Shown here piece after piece: positions 8,270 to 16,560 of a stretch of 64,000 nucleotides of DNA (position 1 is its first letter; every line of letters starts with the position of its first letter). Both the position numbers and the translations under genes were made by a program. Source of the DNA: Planctomycetota bacterium. GTDB lineage: Bacteria > Planctomycetota > Phycisphaerae > FEN-1346. The stretch spans positions 1-64,000 of the forward strand of contig JAUVZF010000003.1 of NCBI GenBank assembly GCA_030602705.1. The letters run 5' to 3'. Below the pieces are notes generated by a model. It saw nothing but the letters and a program-made list of their open reading frames with translations. It made no database searches and was not told where the DNA came from.

Positions 8270-10009
8270 TCACTCATAGGCCCTCATTCCCACCGTGTCC
8301 GTGGCGCCTGTGAAGCCCGGCCCACCGGCCGCGACGTATCCGTGGCTGGCGCCGGACCTGTCGGGACTGACCCAAAAGGCATACAGCGAACCGTTCTTGA
8401 GGTGAAACCGGAACCGCACCGGTTTGCCGGAAACCGCGGACAGGTCGGCGACTCCTTGCCACGTCACGGCCGCCAGCGTCTTGTCGCACGAAACCGCTTT
8501 GCAGTTCGCCAGCGTAAACGGCTCGATCGCCTTGCCGTCCGTATCCAGCACTTCCGCTTTCAGTTCACCCTGGGGACAATCCACGTTGACCAGCAGGTGC
8601 CTGCCCTTGAAGGTGATCGGTCGCGTGGTCATGGAACCTGCTTGATCGCCTGCACCCAAGGAGGCGAAACCGTCGCGGCGTAAAAGGGCGAGTCCCGTGG
8701 TTGCGTTGCCGTGCATGCCGGTTTTGTCTTCTAATCGTGCGGAGAAGTAGAAGTAGAGCACATCGCCGACGACGAGACAGCATCCGCCGACCGGTTGGGC
8801 ATTGCCGAAGTTCCACGTTCCTTTTTTCCACGACGGACTGATAAACGGTTTCCGATCCGGTCGCGCCCAATAGAACCCGTCGCGACTGAAGCCGGTTAAG
8901 ATATCGTTGCGTTTTTGAAGACCCTCTCTGGCGACAGTACGGTTGTCGGGGCCGGTCCAGATCGCGAAGAGTCCCAACATCAGACTCTCATACGGGGCGA
9001 CAGCAAGACTGTAAAGTTGCGGCTTAATGTTTTTGAATCTAGGATCCGGATGGCGAGGGTCCAGGTCGTCGGCGCCGACCCAATAGACCGAATCGCCTTC
9101 AACGTTCATCCCTTTGTTATAGGGAACTCTTTCGGCCAGTTTTCGCGAATCGGGGTTTTCCATATAGGCGCGACACCGTCCGACTGCCCCACCGTGGATG
9201 CGGGCTTCATAGACCCACATGCGACGAAACGGATTGTAGAACGCGAGCACGTAGTCCCCCCAAACGGGTCGCTCCACCAGGGGACCGCCCCAGTGGATGC
9301 CATCGGGACTGGTCCGATAGACACAGTTCCACTTGCCGTTGAAATGCACCGAGCCATACATCTTGAAACGCTCCTCGGGCGACTTTGCGTTGTAGTCAAG
9401 AATCACGGAGTTGCAGCAGGTCCGGCGTCCCTGGAGCACAAGATTGGTTCCTTTTTGGGGCGAAACGGATTTCGCATCCGGCTTCTTGGACTCGGTAAAG
9501 ACCGGCTTCTCCCAATGGATTCCGTCTTTCGAGGTTGCGTATCCCAGCGAGTTGCAGAAGTAGTCTCCGGTTGTACTGTGTAGGTACCATATCTTGAAAA
9601 GTTGATCGCTCGGATCGTACAACACTCTGCCTTGAAAGGGCGCCACAAAGTAAGATTTTCCAGAGGTTTCCCACGGTTGATCCGCTTTCAGTACCGGATT
9701 GATCTTATGATAGGTCGCGCGATGAAACGTCCGCTTGAGGTCGCCTTTTTCAATCAGAAAATCATCGACCAGAAGTTGCCGTCCGACGTCGATGGGTATC
9801 ACCTTCGGCGGATTTTTCAGATACGGCGGCGACATCGGCTCACGCTTAAGTTCTTTCCGCTGCGGCGGCCAAACATCGGGCAATACGATCCCGTTGTAAA
9901 GAGTCTCCACGGCCAGCGCAAGTGTTGACATCATACCGAGCAAGCCGACCAGCATCCAACTCATACATGCCGGTCGACAAAATAGACAACACATTAGTCT
10001 TTTGAACAT
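8270..10009 (-). CDS. Secreted five-bladed-propeller glycoside-hydrolase-like protein
   Basis: A 579-residue protein with a long N-terminal hydrophobic signal. The body has features of the GH32/43/62-like propeller proteins common in planctomycetes: the entry motif LLVDDFLIE, and repeated SKDGIHW, SPDGIHW and SRDGFYW blade motifs. The final ~130 residues look like a small beta-sandwich of the type that ends these proteins. The ATG at 10009 is chosen over 10036 because it has an AAAGGACA ribosome site at good spacing. The preceding gene in the transcript is a related protein that ends 35 bases before this start. The exact substrate is not predictable. Confidence 0.8.
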   Translation of the reverse strand: MFKRLMCCLFCRPACMSWMLVGLLGMMSTLALAVETLYNGIVLPDVWPPQRKELKREPMSPPYLKNPPKVIPIDVGRQLLVDDFLIEKGDLKRTFHRATYHKINPVLKADQPWETSGKSYFVAPFQGRVLYDPSDQLFKIWYLHSTTGDYFCNSLGYATSKDGIHWEKPVFTESKKPDAKSVSPQKGTNLVLQGRRTCCNSVILDYNAKSPEERFKMYGSVHFNGKWNCVYRTSPDGIHWGGPLVERPVWGDYVLAFYNPFRRMWVYEARIHGGAVGRCRAYMENPDSRKLAERVPYNKGMNVEGDSVYWVGADDLDPRHPDPRFKNIKPQLYSLAVAPYESLMLGLFAIWTGPDNRTVAREGLQKRNDILTGFSRDGFYWARPDRKPFISPSWKKGTWNFGNAQPVGGCCLVVGDVLYFYFSARLEDKTGMHGNATTGLALLRRDGFASLGAGDQAGSMTTRPITFKGRHLLVNVDCPQGELKAEVLDTDGKAIEPFTLANCKAVSCDKTLAAVTWQGVADLSAVSGKPVRFRFHLKNGSLYAFWVSPDRSGASHGYVAAGGPGFTGATDTVGMRAYE

Positions 10010-10043
10010 CACAATTGTCCTTTTTTTCTTTTTCATGTCCGCT

Positions 10044-11591
10044 TTACTGGATTTGAAATGCGTATAGTTTTGCGTTTGTCAGATGGAACCGAAGCCGCAC
10101 CACCTTGCCTTTCAACGACGAAAGGTCCGTCTGGTCCTTCCATTTTGGCTCCAGACGCAGGTTGTCGTACCCGCGATAGGTCTTGGCCGCGTCGCCCGAA
10201 AATCCGGGGATCGATTCGCCCGTGGCGTCGAGAAGTTCAATCTGTACCCGGCCGGCTCGGGCATCCACGTTCACTTCCAGCCGGAGGCCTTCGAGCTTGA
10301 AAGGCTTGGTGACGACCGTGCCCGGCTTGTCCTTTGCCTTCAGACAGATGAACCCATCCAGCCGCAGTTTTGCCAGTCCTATCTTCATGTCCCGGCCAAT
10401 GCTGTAGTGACGCTCGTTCATGCCGCCATAGTAGATCCAATGCTCGTCTTTATGAGTGACCAACTGGGAAGGTGGGAAGACCCCATCCTTGTCAAAACTG
10501 CCGGCCGGACCACGGGGCACCAGCGGTTTGCGGGCGTAGATCCAACTCTTGTCGAAGTTCACACCGTCCCGGCTGGTACCGATGTAAAAGTCCATCACGT
10601 CTTCTTCATGGCGAGTCTGGTAGTCATACCCCTCAAACATACCCGACCGGTCCATGGTGTAGACGTTCATCGGCGCGAAATAGACGCCCTCGTAGATCCA
10701 GGTAGTCATCCAGTTGAACTGCAGCCGCGGATTGCCCCAGGGGTTCTTTTCCTTCTTCGGATCGTCGACCACAATCCTGTCGGCGATCGTTTTCCAGGCC
10801 GTGGGATGGTTCTTCAGGTCGTTTCCTTTGTCGTGGACCATGATCCGAGCCGAGCGGTATTCTTTCGCCCCACCCTTGCCGCCTATGTCCGTGCGGCACA
10901 GCAGCCGGTACTTTTTCATGATCGGATCCCAGAGTATCTGGCAAAAGAAGTCGGCCGCGCGATGGGTTACGGGCTTTCCGTCGTTGTAGTCCGACCAATG
11001 AATGCCATCCGAAGCATAGGCCAGGCAGGTCCGGCAAACACTGTCTTGATTGCTGTCGAAGGCCGCCTTGTACTTCTCGGGATGACCCCGGGGGACCGTG
11101 GGATCGATCGAACAACTGAAGCCCTGGCTGAGGTGGACGATGTTGCTCTTGCCGTCTTTTCCAACCAGCGGCTTGGTCCAATGGATGCCGTCCTTCGACT
11201 CCGCGTATCCGACGCCCGCCATCCGCCAGGGCATGTACCACATCTGAAACTTCTCATCTTTTTCGTTCCACAGCACGGTTGTGAAGAAACCGAAATCGAG
11301 CGCGACGCGCGAGCCGTCCGGCTTCCTGCCTGACTTCAATGCCCTGTCGTAGTATCGCGACCCGCGCTGACCGCGCGGCGGGATGAAGTCCGTCGGCAGA
11401 GTCGGCTTCATAACGATCCCGTGTTTCTTGGCCTGGCCCAACTCGCGGGTTACAGCATCTTTCTCCGCCACGACGTAATCGTCGACGAACAACTGCTTGT
11501 GCAAACCGACCGGCACCGGTTCTTCGGCTACCGTAATTGAAGTGCCCAAAGCGATTATCCCGATAAGGGGCGAAATCATACTCCTCTTCAT
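10044..11591 (-). CDS. Secreted glycoside-hydrolase-like propeller protein, first gene of operon
   Basis: A 515-residue protein with a signal peptide (MKRSMISPLIGIIALG) and the same architecture as its downstream neighbour: LFVDDYVVAE near residue 35, then SKDGIHW, ASDGIHW and SRDGVNF blade motifs and a C-terminal beta-rich domain. The ATG at 11591 follows GAGGAGATTGGAC, a strong ribosome site. The two proteins share motifs but differ in detail, so they are old paralogues. Being first in the five-gene minus-strand operon, its promoter should lie in the repeat-rich region above 11600; none stands out there. Confidence 0.8.
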   Translation of the reverse strand: MKRSMISPLIGIIALGTSITVAEEPVPVGLHKQLFVDDYVVAEKDAVTRELGQAKKHGIVMKPTLPTDFIPPRGQRGSRYYDRALKSGRKPDGSRVALDFGFFTTVLWNEKDEKFQMWYMPWRMAGVGYAESKDGIHWTKPLVGKDGKSNIVHLSQGFSCSIDPTVPRGHPEKYKAAFDSNQDSVCRTCLAYASDGIHWSDYNDGKPVTHRAADFFCQILWDPIMKKYRLLCRTDIGGKGGAKEYRSARIMVHDKGNDLKNHPTAWKTIADRIVVDDPKKEKNPWGNPRLQFNWMTTWIYEGVYFAPMNVYTMDRSGMFEGYDYQTRHEEDVMDFYIGTSRDGVNFDKSWIYARKPLVPRGPAGSFDKDGVFPPSQLVTHKDEHWIYYGGMNERHYSIGRDMKIGLAKLRLDGFICLKAKDKPGTVVTKPFKLEGLRLEVNVDARAGRVQIELLDATGESIPGFSGDAAKTYRGYDNLRLEPKWKDQTDLSSLKGKVVRLRFHLTNAKLYAFQIQ

Positions 11592-11639
11592 GTCCAATCT
11601 CCTCACCTGCTGCTATTGTCTCTTGAGCCACCGTCCGGC

Positions 11640-11935
11640 AACGGCACGCGCTCCCCTTCGGGTCGGCCACCCTGGCACGGGTACGGCTCGTGCCGTGGCC
11701 GGCAGGCCGTTCCGTGGCGGGCGGCAGGCTCGCCCTGCCAGGATGCCGTGGCCGGCTGGCGGCTTGCAGCAGCAGGGTGGGTGCTTTGCACCCACGCGCA
11801 TCTGCGCGTCTGCCACGGGCCCCGCCCGGCAACCACATCGTACCAACGGCGCCCCCGCGCCTCAAGGCCTGAGCATCCTGGCGCAGGCCGCCGAGCCCCG
11901 GCCTCTTCCCGCCGGCAGGACGTAAACCGACAAAC
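11640..11935. repeat. Cluster of short GC-rich hairpins in a gene-free stretch
   Basis: The gene-free stretch 11592-12383 is almost entirely repeat-like. It includes a hairpin at 11777-11795 (GTGGGTGC, loop TTT, GCACCCAC), several TGCC-rich inverted segments (for example around 11685-11710), and CGCGCTCCCCTTCGGGTCG at 11649-11667, which recurs at about 29935-29953 downstream of aroF. No convincing open reading frame or RNA gene was seen. Confidence 0.55.
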
Positions 11936-11950
11936 GCCCACGCTCCAGCC

Positions 11951-12108
11951 GGGGCCGGTCTTGCCCGGCCGTGCGTTTTTCGATCCCCCTGGCGCGCCGT
12001 GTGCCACGGCCGGCCTTGTCCGGCCGTGCGTTTTTCGATCCCCCAGCGCCGCGTGTGCCACGGCCGGCCTTGTCCGGCCGTGCGTTTTTCGATCCCCCAG
12101 CGCCGCGG
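11951..12108. repeat. 54-base tandem repeat, about three units
   Basis: Two units of 54 bases (12001-12054 and 12055-12108) are identical or nearly so, and a degenerate third lies at about 11951-12000. Each unit contains a CCGGCC...GGCCGTG inverted motif and a GTTTTTCGATCCCC core. The array sits between the operon and the downstream transglutaminase-like gene. Function unknown; unit number could vary between strains. Confidence 0.85.
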
Positions 12109-12134
12109 GTGGCACGGCATCCGTACGGAGGCCG

Positions 12135-12190
12135 TGGGCCCGAAGCCGAAGGGCAAAGGGAGATAAGGTCTATGTCGCCCGGAACTCCCC
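12135..12190 (+). mobile_element. Solo right-end fragment of a RAYT/IS200-like element
   Basis: The stretch GGGCCCGAAGCCGAAGGG...GGAGATAAGGT...CCCGGAAC matches, with scattered changes, the right end of the deleted RAYT element at 16750-16803. That end encodes the KPGPK-type C-terminus of the transposase plus the terminal GATAAGGTGTGTG motif. Only the end is present here, so this is a decayed copy. Confidence 0.6.
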
Positions 12191-12318
12191 GCCGTTCCTC
12201 GACCATCCGGAAACCCTGCTCGGCCGCACGCTGCGACCGCAAAAGCCGCTACCACGCATAAGACGAGCGGCGACAATGTGTCGGACGAACCCAATCCTGC
12301 AAAGCCTTCAAAAAAATG

Positions 12319-12347
12319 TTGACGCCGCCCTGGACCTGGGATAGTCT
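12319..12347 (+). promoter_or_regulatory. Predicted sigma-70 promoter of the transglutaminase-like gene
   Basis: TTGACG (12319-12324) and TAGTCT (12342-12347) are separated by 17 bases and lie about 35 bases before the GTG start at 12384. The -35 match is good and the -10 moderate. Housekeeping-promoter usage in planctomycetes is assumed. Confidence 0.5.
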
Positions 12348-12383
12348 ATCCGTTGCCTTTCGACTTCGTTGGGGGGGCAGGCC

Positions 12384-13334
12384 GTGTCACGGAAGAAGCG
12401 GAAATCACGGGCGCCCGGACGAGCGTCTGAGCCGGTCAAGCCGAAACGCAGAAAGAAGTTGCTCACCTTCGCCTTGCTCATAGTGTTGGTGGGCGGCTTG
12501 GCGATCACGGCCTACCTGGTCTTTTTCTCCGACCGCAGCCCCGCCACACAGAGTATCGCGACCTCGTCCTTCGGCAACCCCGTCCGGGCCGCCCGCAAGG
12601 CCAAGAGCCTTGACGAACTGCTGAAGATATCGCCTGAGCGGCTCAAGAACGCGGACATCGCCGAAATGAACCTGCTCTGCGCCACCGGGCTTCGGGGTGC
12701 GGAGAGCCTCGATGTGAGCAAGTGCCTCTCGCGGCTCGACGAGTGGGCCGCGCGAGTGAAGTTCGAGACCGAACGGCACCTCTACCGCGTGACCGATTCC
12801 CGCTACGCCGACCACTATCGGCACAGCGAGGCCTGCCTCCGGGCCGAGATGCTCCTGCAAGTGCTCCAGCAAGACCTCGGCATCAAGTACGACATGACCG
12901 CCGCGCACAGCTTCGCCTTCAACGATTCCCGCGTCGCCTTCATCCACGGCATGATCCCCATGCCGGGCCAAACCATCGCCGACACGCTCGGCGGCACCTG
13001 CGCATCCATGCCGGTGATGTACGTCGCGGTCGGCAGACGGCTGGGCTATCCGCTCAAACTCGTTACCACCAAGGGCCACGTCTTCGTCCGGTGGGAAGGC
13101 AAGGACCATCCCAATCCGGCTTGGCGCGAGCGGTTCAACATCGAGGGCTCGGGCGATGGCTTCGGCAGTTTTGACGACGAACATTACAAGACTTGGCCGT
13201 TCAAAGTGACCGACCAGGAAGTCCAGGTGAACGGCTACCTCGTCTCGCTCACGCCGATGGAAGAGTTCGCTCAATTCCTCGCAGCCCGTGGCCACTGCGG
13301 CCTGGACAACAGCCAGGCCGCGTTCGCGGCCTGA
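12384..13334 (+). CDS. Membrane-anchored transglutaminase-like (SirB1-type) protein, interrupted by in-frame TGA
   Basis: The 316-residue product begins with a basic cytoplasmic tail (MSRKKRKSRAPGR), one membrane segment (LLTFALLIVLVGGLAITAYLV) and a periplasmic transglutaminase-like domain. GGTCASMPVMYVAVGRRLGY followed by KGHVFVRWEG gives the Cys and His of the catalytic dyad typical of Transglut_core2 / SirB1 proteins; the substrate is unknown. The GTG at 12384 is chosen for MSRKKR; a TTG at 12369 is possible. The frame ends at a TGA (13332-13334), but the same frame continues for 124 codons with clear protein-like sequence, so the gene appears broken or recoded at this codon. The translated part still contains both catalytic motifs. 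Confidence 0.8.
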   Translation: MSRKKRKSRAPGRASEPVKPKRRKKLLTFALLIVLVGGLAITAYLVFFSDRSPATQSIATSSFGNPVRAARKAKSLDELLKISPERLKNADIAEMNLLCATGLRGAESLDVSKCLSRLDEWAARVKFETERHLYRVTDSRYADHYRHSEACLRAEMLLQVLQQDLGIKYDMTAAHSFAFNDSRVAFIHGMIPMPGQTIADTLGGTCASMPVMYVAVGRRLGYPLKLVTTKGHVFVRWEGKDHPNPAWRERFNIEGSGDGFGSFDDEHYKTWPFKVTDQEVQVNGYLVSLTPMEEFAQFLAARGHCGLDNSQAAFAA

Positions 13335-13706
13335 TGCTACGAGAATGCGTATCGCTACGATCAGCGTCGGCCGTGTTACCGCGCGTGGTTCGCGGATGCC
13401 GCGAGTCAAAGCGGGTATCGTCCAAACACGCCCGCGCTGGCCAGACTGCTCGCCCGGCGGATGCGGCCCGGTGGCTCTGGTGGCTTCGAGCAGGTCGTCG
13501 CGAAGCAACAGGCAGCGGCGCGGCGTGAATGGCTGCGCGGGCAGACAGGCGATTCGTCTCTGCCCGGGATGCCAAGCGGGATTCCCGTCGGCGGCCCATC
13601 TCAGTCGCCCCCTGGCATACCGCAGCCGCCATCGCCATACGGGCCGCAACCCGGCATTCCACAGCCGTACCAGCCGCCAATGCCGGGCGTGCCGCCAGGG
13701 CCATAG
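13335..13706 (+). pseudogene. C-terminal tail of the transglutaminase-like gene after the in-frame TGA
   Basis: Reading on in the same frame from 13335 gives CYENAYRYDQRRPCYRAW..., which resembles a TPR-type helix pair, then a helical stretch, then a Gly/Pro-rich tail with repeated PGIPQPP-like motifs ending at TAG 13704-13706. No start codon with a ribosome site lies at its head, and codon choice matches the upstream part, so it is the rest of the same gene rather than a new one. Causes could be a nonsense mutation, a sequencing error or recoding. Confidence 0.65.
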
Positions 13707-13723
13707 ACACGGAAAAAAAGTAT

Positions 13724-13753
13724 TTGACAATAGACCTCGAACGAACCAACGAT
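13724..13753 (+). promoter_or_regulatory. Possible promoter upstream of the mini-RHS gene
   Basis: A consensus TTGACA (13724-13729) sits 47 bases before the GTG start at 13776. The -10 candidate (AACGAT, 13748-13753, spacer 18) is poor. The ribosome site GGAAAGGGG precedes the start codon. Confidence 0.3.
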
Positions 13754-13775
13754 AGCCACGGAAAGGGGACACACA

Positions 13776-14582
13776 GTGAAAACGACACATCTCGTAGCCG
13801 TACTGGTGGGCCTTGCTACTGTTGCCCTGTTCGCCGCTGATACCTCAGCGTTCTATCATCCCGGCTTGGGCCGCTGGATGTCCCGCGACCCGGGTGCCGG
13901 GGCCGGAGACCCTGTGCGCATTAGCGCTGGCGGACGGGCTGTTGGTGAGAGATTCCTCCCGCGTGATCCGACAGGCATGCCGCTTGCGCCCTGGAGGGAG
14001 AGGGACGCGCGGAATTGGTTGTCGGAGCGACGTGATGTTACGAGTAAACTGCCTAACCAACAGACGTGGAGTGATCTCATGCACGATGCGCTCGCGTCGG
14101 CGATTCGGAAGTTGGCCCGCCGGCTGGGTACAAAGGTGGTAGAGGCCAACCCCTCCCTTGTGCAGTACGCAGATGGGTCGAACCTGTACGAATATGTAAC
14201 CTCGGATCCGGTACGTCACACGGACCCGAGCGGCTGTGCCGAGTACTGCGGCGACGTCACTTGTCATTGCGCTGCTAATAACCCCGGGCGTGATGTCACC
14301 GTTCCTGTGTACGGGTGTTCCGTCGCAGCGAAGATTGTTCTCGGCATCTGGTACGGCTCCGGTGGCTGCTTTGTTCCTCCGCCGGCCAGTGCAGTGTACT
14401 GTACTATGCCCTGCGAAGACATTGACCTGGACTACTTCATGCCTCATGAATGTTGTCACGCTTGCGAATGGAGGAAAGGGGCCGCGGATTGGCTCTGGTC
14501 ATGGATCCCGGGGGATCTTATGTCCCCTGCATACTGTGACATTTCCTGGGTTCCTTACACCTTTACGAGGAAAGGACCCTAG
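13776..14582 (+). CDS. Secreted mini-RHS protein (RHS-associated core) with Cys-rich C-terminal domain
   Basis: A 268-residue protein with a signal peptide (to about residue 25) directly followed by the RHS core hallmark FYHPGLGRWMSRDP and, at about 130-150, SNLYEYVTSDPVRHTDPSG. Long RHS proteins carry many YD repeats before this point; here none exist, so only the core end is retained. The last ~115 residues are variable-tip-like and Cys-rich (at least 12 Cys), with PHECCHACEWRKG, which fits the HExxH zinc-protease pattern; whether this is a true metalloprotease site is uncertain. The GTG start follows GGAAAGGGG. The next gene begins 3 bases after the stop, suggesting a functional pair. Could be a degenerate polymorphic-toxin cassette or a surface protein. 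Confidence 0.7.
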   Translation: MKTTHLVAVLVGLATVALFAADTSAFYHPGLGRWMSRDPGAGAGDPVRISAGGRAVGERFLPRDPTGMPLAPWRERDARNWLSERRDVTSKLPNQQTWSDLMHDALASAIRKLARRLGTKVVEANPSLVQYADGSNLYEYVTSDPVRHTDPSGCAEYCGDVTCHCAANNPGRDVTVPVYGCSVAAKIVLGIWYGSGGCFVPPPASAVYCTMPCEDIDLDYFMPHECCHACEWRKGAADWLWSWIPGDLMSPAYCDISWVPYTFTRKGP

Positions 14583-14585
14583 CAC

Positions 14586-15194
14586 ATGAAAGGCCTCGGT
14601 CTTGGACACGTTCTGTTCCCGCAATGCGTGGTCAGCCGCGTGGCATTCGCAATCGTAGCAGGCGCGATTGTACTTATTAAATCTGGTTGTTGTATCGGAC
14701 CAGCCAGTACCATATTTAAGTACATGCATACGGTCGAGATGACCGTCACGGACCTTGAGGGCCGACCCGCAGCGGGGGTTAAGGTATACCATTACGATTG
14801 GGTCGATTGGCTCCCGCATCCTGATGATCAGAGGGCATCTGAATTTGCCGCTAGGGAGGCTGCACTCCGGAGGAACAGGCCGGAACTCCTCCGGGGAGTG
14901 AACCATCAAGCCGATGCCTCCGGCCGCGCGGTGATTCCCGTGTTTGCCTTCCAGCATGTCTCTATCTTTCCACTGATAGGACCAGTGCCCAGGAAGCTGG
15001 ATGAGAAGGGGATGGCCGGGAAGGTGTGCATTATCGCCGTGGATGATGGTGTCAACTTGGACGAGATAGCCGTTCGGATGCAGCCGGGGTCCAGCGGCGA
15101 GGGAGAGTGTTGGCGGGTCGAGATACGTTCATTATCCACTCCACAGGAATATGGCCTTTTTGATGACCATCCTCTCGAAAACTGTGCCAAGTAG
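14586..15194 (+). CDS. Hypothetical exported protein, partner of the mini-RHS protein
   Basis: The 202-residue product has an N-terminal hydrophobic signal ending ...AIVLIKSGC, a weak lipobox with Lys at -3, so a lipoprotein is possible but unsure. Residues about 50-70 (EMTVTDLEGRPAAGVKVYHYD) resemble a carboxypeptidase-regulatory-like beta-sandwich. No known family is recognised for the rest. It is 3 bases downstream of the mini-RHS gene and must be co-transcribed; an immunity or accessory role is a guess from position only. Confidence 0.65.
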   Translation: MKGLGLGHVLFPQCVVSRVAFAIVAGAIVLIKSGCCIGPASTIFKYMHTVEMTVTDLEGRPAAGVKVYHYDWVDWLPHPDDQRASEFAAREAALRRNRPELLRGVNHQADASGRAVIPVFAFQHVSIFPLIGPVPRKLDEKGMAGKVCIIAVDDGVNLDEIAVRMQPGSSGEGECWRVEIRSLSTPQEYGLFDDHPLENCAK

Positions 15195-15300
15195 AATGGC
15201 ATGACGGCCTCGTTGTGTCGTGAAGCGGAACGTCCCGCCGGGAAGGTGCGTGGTTCCAGGGGGTGGAATCCCGCCCCGGCATCTGATTTGACCTCGTCAT

Positions 15301-15329
15301 TTGACTTATGCGGGTTTTTGTGCTATTAT
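15301..15329 (+). promoter_or_regulatory. Strong predicted sigma-70 promoter
   Basis: TTGACT (15301-15306) and TATTAT (15324-15329) with exactly 17 bases between. Of the candidates in this window, it is one of the closest to consensus. It points toward the PEP-CTERM endonuclease gene at 15625, with a small inverted-repeat element (15414-15560) in the long leader. Confidence 0.6.
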
Positions 15330-15413
15330 TGGTTCGGAGTTAAGGGGGCTGGATGTCGCACCGCCGCGTTCGCCTACCCGACCATGACACCCGTCCCGCT
15401 ACGCATGGTCTAA

Positions 15414-15560
15414 GGTCTGTCTGAAAACTCGAGAAGTGACGGCCTTGCCCGGCATGCTGAACACGTACGTTGCTTGCCAACCCGTGGGCCTCCGGGCAGC
15501 ACCGATGGCGAGCAATCGGTGGCATCCCGGCAGGAGCAGCGCGACGTTTTCAGACAGAGC
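15414..15560. mobile_element. 147-base MITE-like element with 15-base terminal inverted repeats
   Basis: GGTCTGTCTGAAAAC (15414-15428) is repeated in inverse orientation at 15546-15560 with one mismatch. The interior has no credible gene. Ends beginning with a CTGTCTGAAAAC-like sequence resemble those of some DDE insertion sequences, so it may be a non-autonomous derivative; no transposase of that kind is present in the window. It lies in the leader of the following gene. The rest of 15195-15624 holds only the promoter at 15301. Confidence 0.55.
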
Positions 15561-15624
15561 CTCACCCAAGGGTCGGCTGGCAACTGCCACCGGCCATGGT
15601 TCTCTTGTACGGGGGTGAACAGCC

Positions 15625-16560
15625 ATGGGAAGGCATCTGTTCAATCGTTGGTCGGTGAAAGCCTGTCTTGGACTTGCTCTGGGTCTGGCGGTCGGCATGG
15701 CGCCTGCCGATGCGCTTGGCTGGCCCGGATTCTCGGTCCTCGACTACAACGTCAGCGGCATCGGCGCGGCAGGGACCGAGGCCAGGGAAGCCCTTCAGCG
15801 AATCGTGGACTACTTCGATCCCGACGTCATCGTTCTTCAGGAGGCCAAGGGGACGACCTACCCGCAGCAGTTCCTGGCGGCCAACCCCGGTTACGAGGGC
15901 GTCTACTCCTCCGGCGACGGCGCCCACAACCGCCGCATGATCATGAGCAAGTACGACATCATCGATGCCTCGGTCCGCGAGCATGACCTGGGCGAAGGGA
16001 GTCTGCGGAGCCTGTTCGCCGCCACCATCGATCTGCCGGGACCAAAGGACCTGGAGGTCTTCACGGCCCACTGGCACGCCTCGTCGGCGGCCGTCCGTGC
16101 CAACGAGTCGGCGGCATCGGTCGCCAGGCTTCAGGCCTACGGGGCGGCCCATCCCGGCGCGTGGTATCTGTACGCCGGCGACTTCAACGACGTGGATACG
16201 TCCTCGCGGATCGCTGCTCTCGTGGCCCTGAGCGTGGGCCTGGAGATGACCACCCCCGTGGACCCCAACAACGGTAGTTCGGCCACCCTCAACGCCGACC
16301 CCGACGTGGGCACGTATCTGGACCGCCGGGTGGACTACATCCTGCCGTCCGACACGCTCGCGGCGTACGGGACAGACGGTCGCCTGTTGAACACGTGGAC
16401 GTACACGGCCGAGACGATTCCGCCGCCGCTGACGCTCTCCGACACGGTCCTTGCGTCGGACCACCTGCCCGTTTTCGTGGAGTTCGCCGCCCCCGAACCA
16501 ACCACGCTGATCCTGCTCGGCGCGGGCTGCCTGGTCGTGCTCCGGCCCAAGCGACCGTAG
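15625..16560 (+). CDS. PEP-CTERM-anchored endonuclease/exonuclease/phosphatase-family protein
   Basis: A 311-residue exported protein with a signal peptide to about residue 31. The EEP fold motifs are in order: VLDYNVSG, VLQEAKG (metal-binding Glu), AHWHAS, AGDFNDVD (catalytic Asp/Asn), RRVDYIL and SDHLPVFVEF (terminal Asp-His pair), so the active site is complete for a DNase-I-like phosphoesterase. The C-terminus APEPTTLILLGAGCLVVL plus basic end is a classic PEP-CTERM sorting signal, implying cleavage by an exosortase and surface attachment. Possible roles are extracellular nuclease or phosphodiesterase; the substrate is open. A strong promoter candidate lies at 15301. Confidence 0.88.
   Translation: MGRHLFNRWSVKACLGLALGLAVGMAPADALGWPGFSVLDYNVSGIGAAGTEAREALQRIVDYFDPDVIVLQEAKGTTYPQQFLAANPGYEGVYSSGDGAHNRRMIMSKYDIIDASVREHDLGEGSLRSLFAATIDLPGPKDLEVFTAHWHASSAAVRANESAASVARLQAYGAAHPGAWYLYAGDFNDVDTSSRIAALVALSVGLEMTTPVDPNNGSSATLNADPDVGTYLDRRVDYILPSDTLAAYGTDGRLLNTWTYTAETIPPPLTLSDTVLASDHLPVFVEFAAPEPTTLILLGAGCLVVLRPKRP

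Noticed and set aside
11600..12300. CRISPR array
   Set aside because: The repeats are tandem without unique spacers, and no cas gene is present.
13332..13370. TGA as a selenocysteine codon
   Set aside because: No stable hairpin with the usual bacterial SECIS shape could be seen just downstream, and the flanking sequence is not a redox motif.
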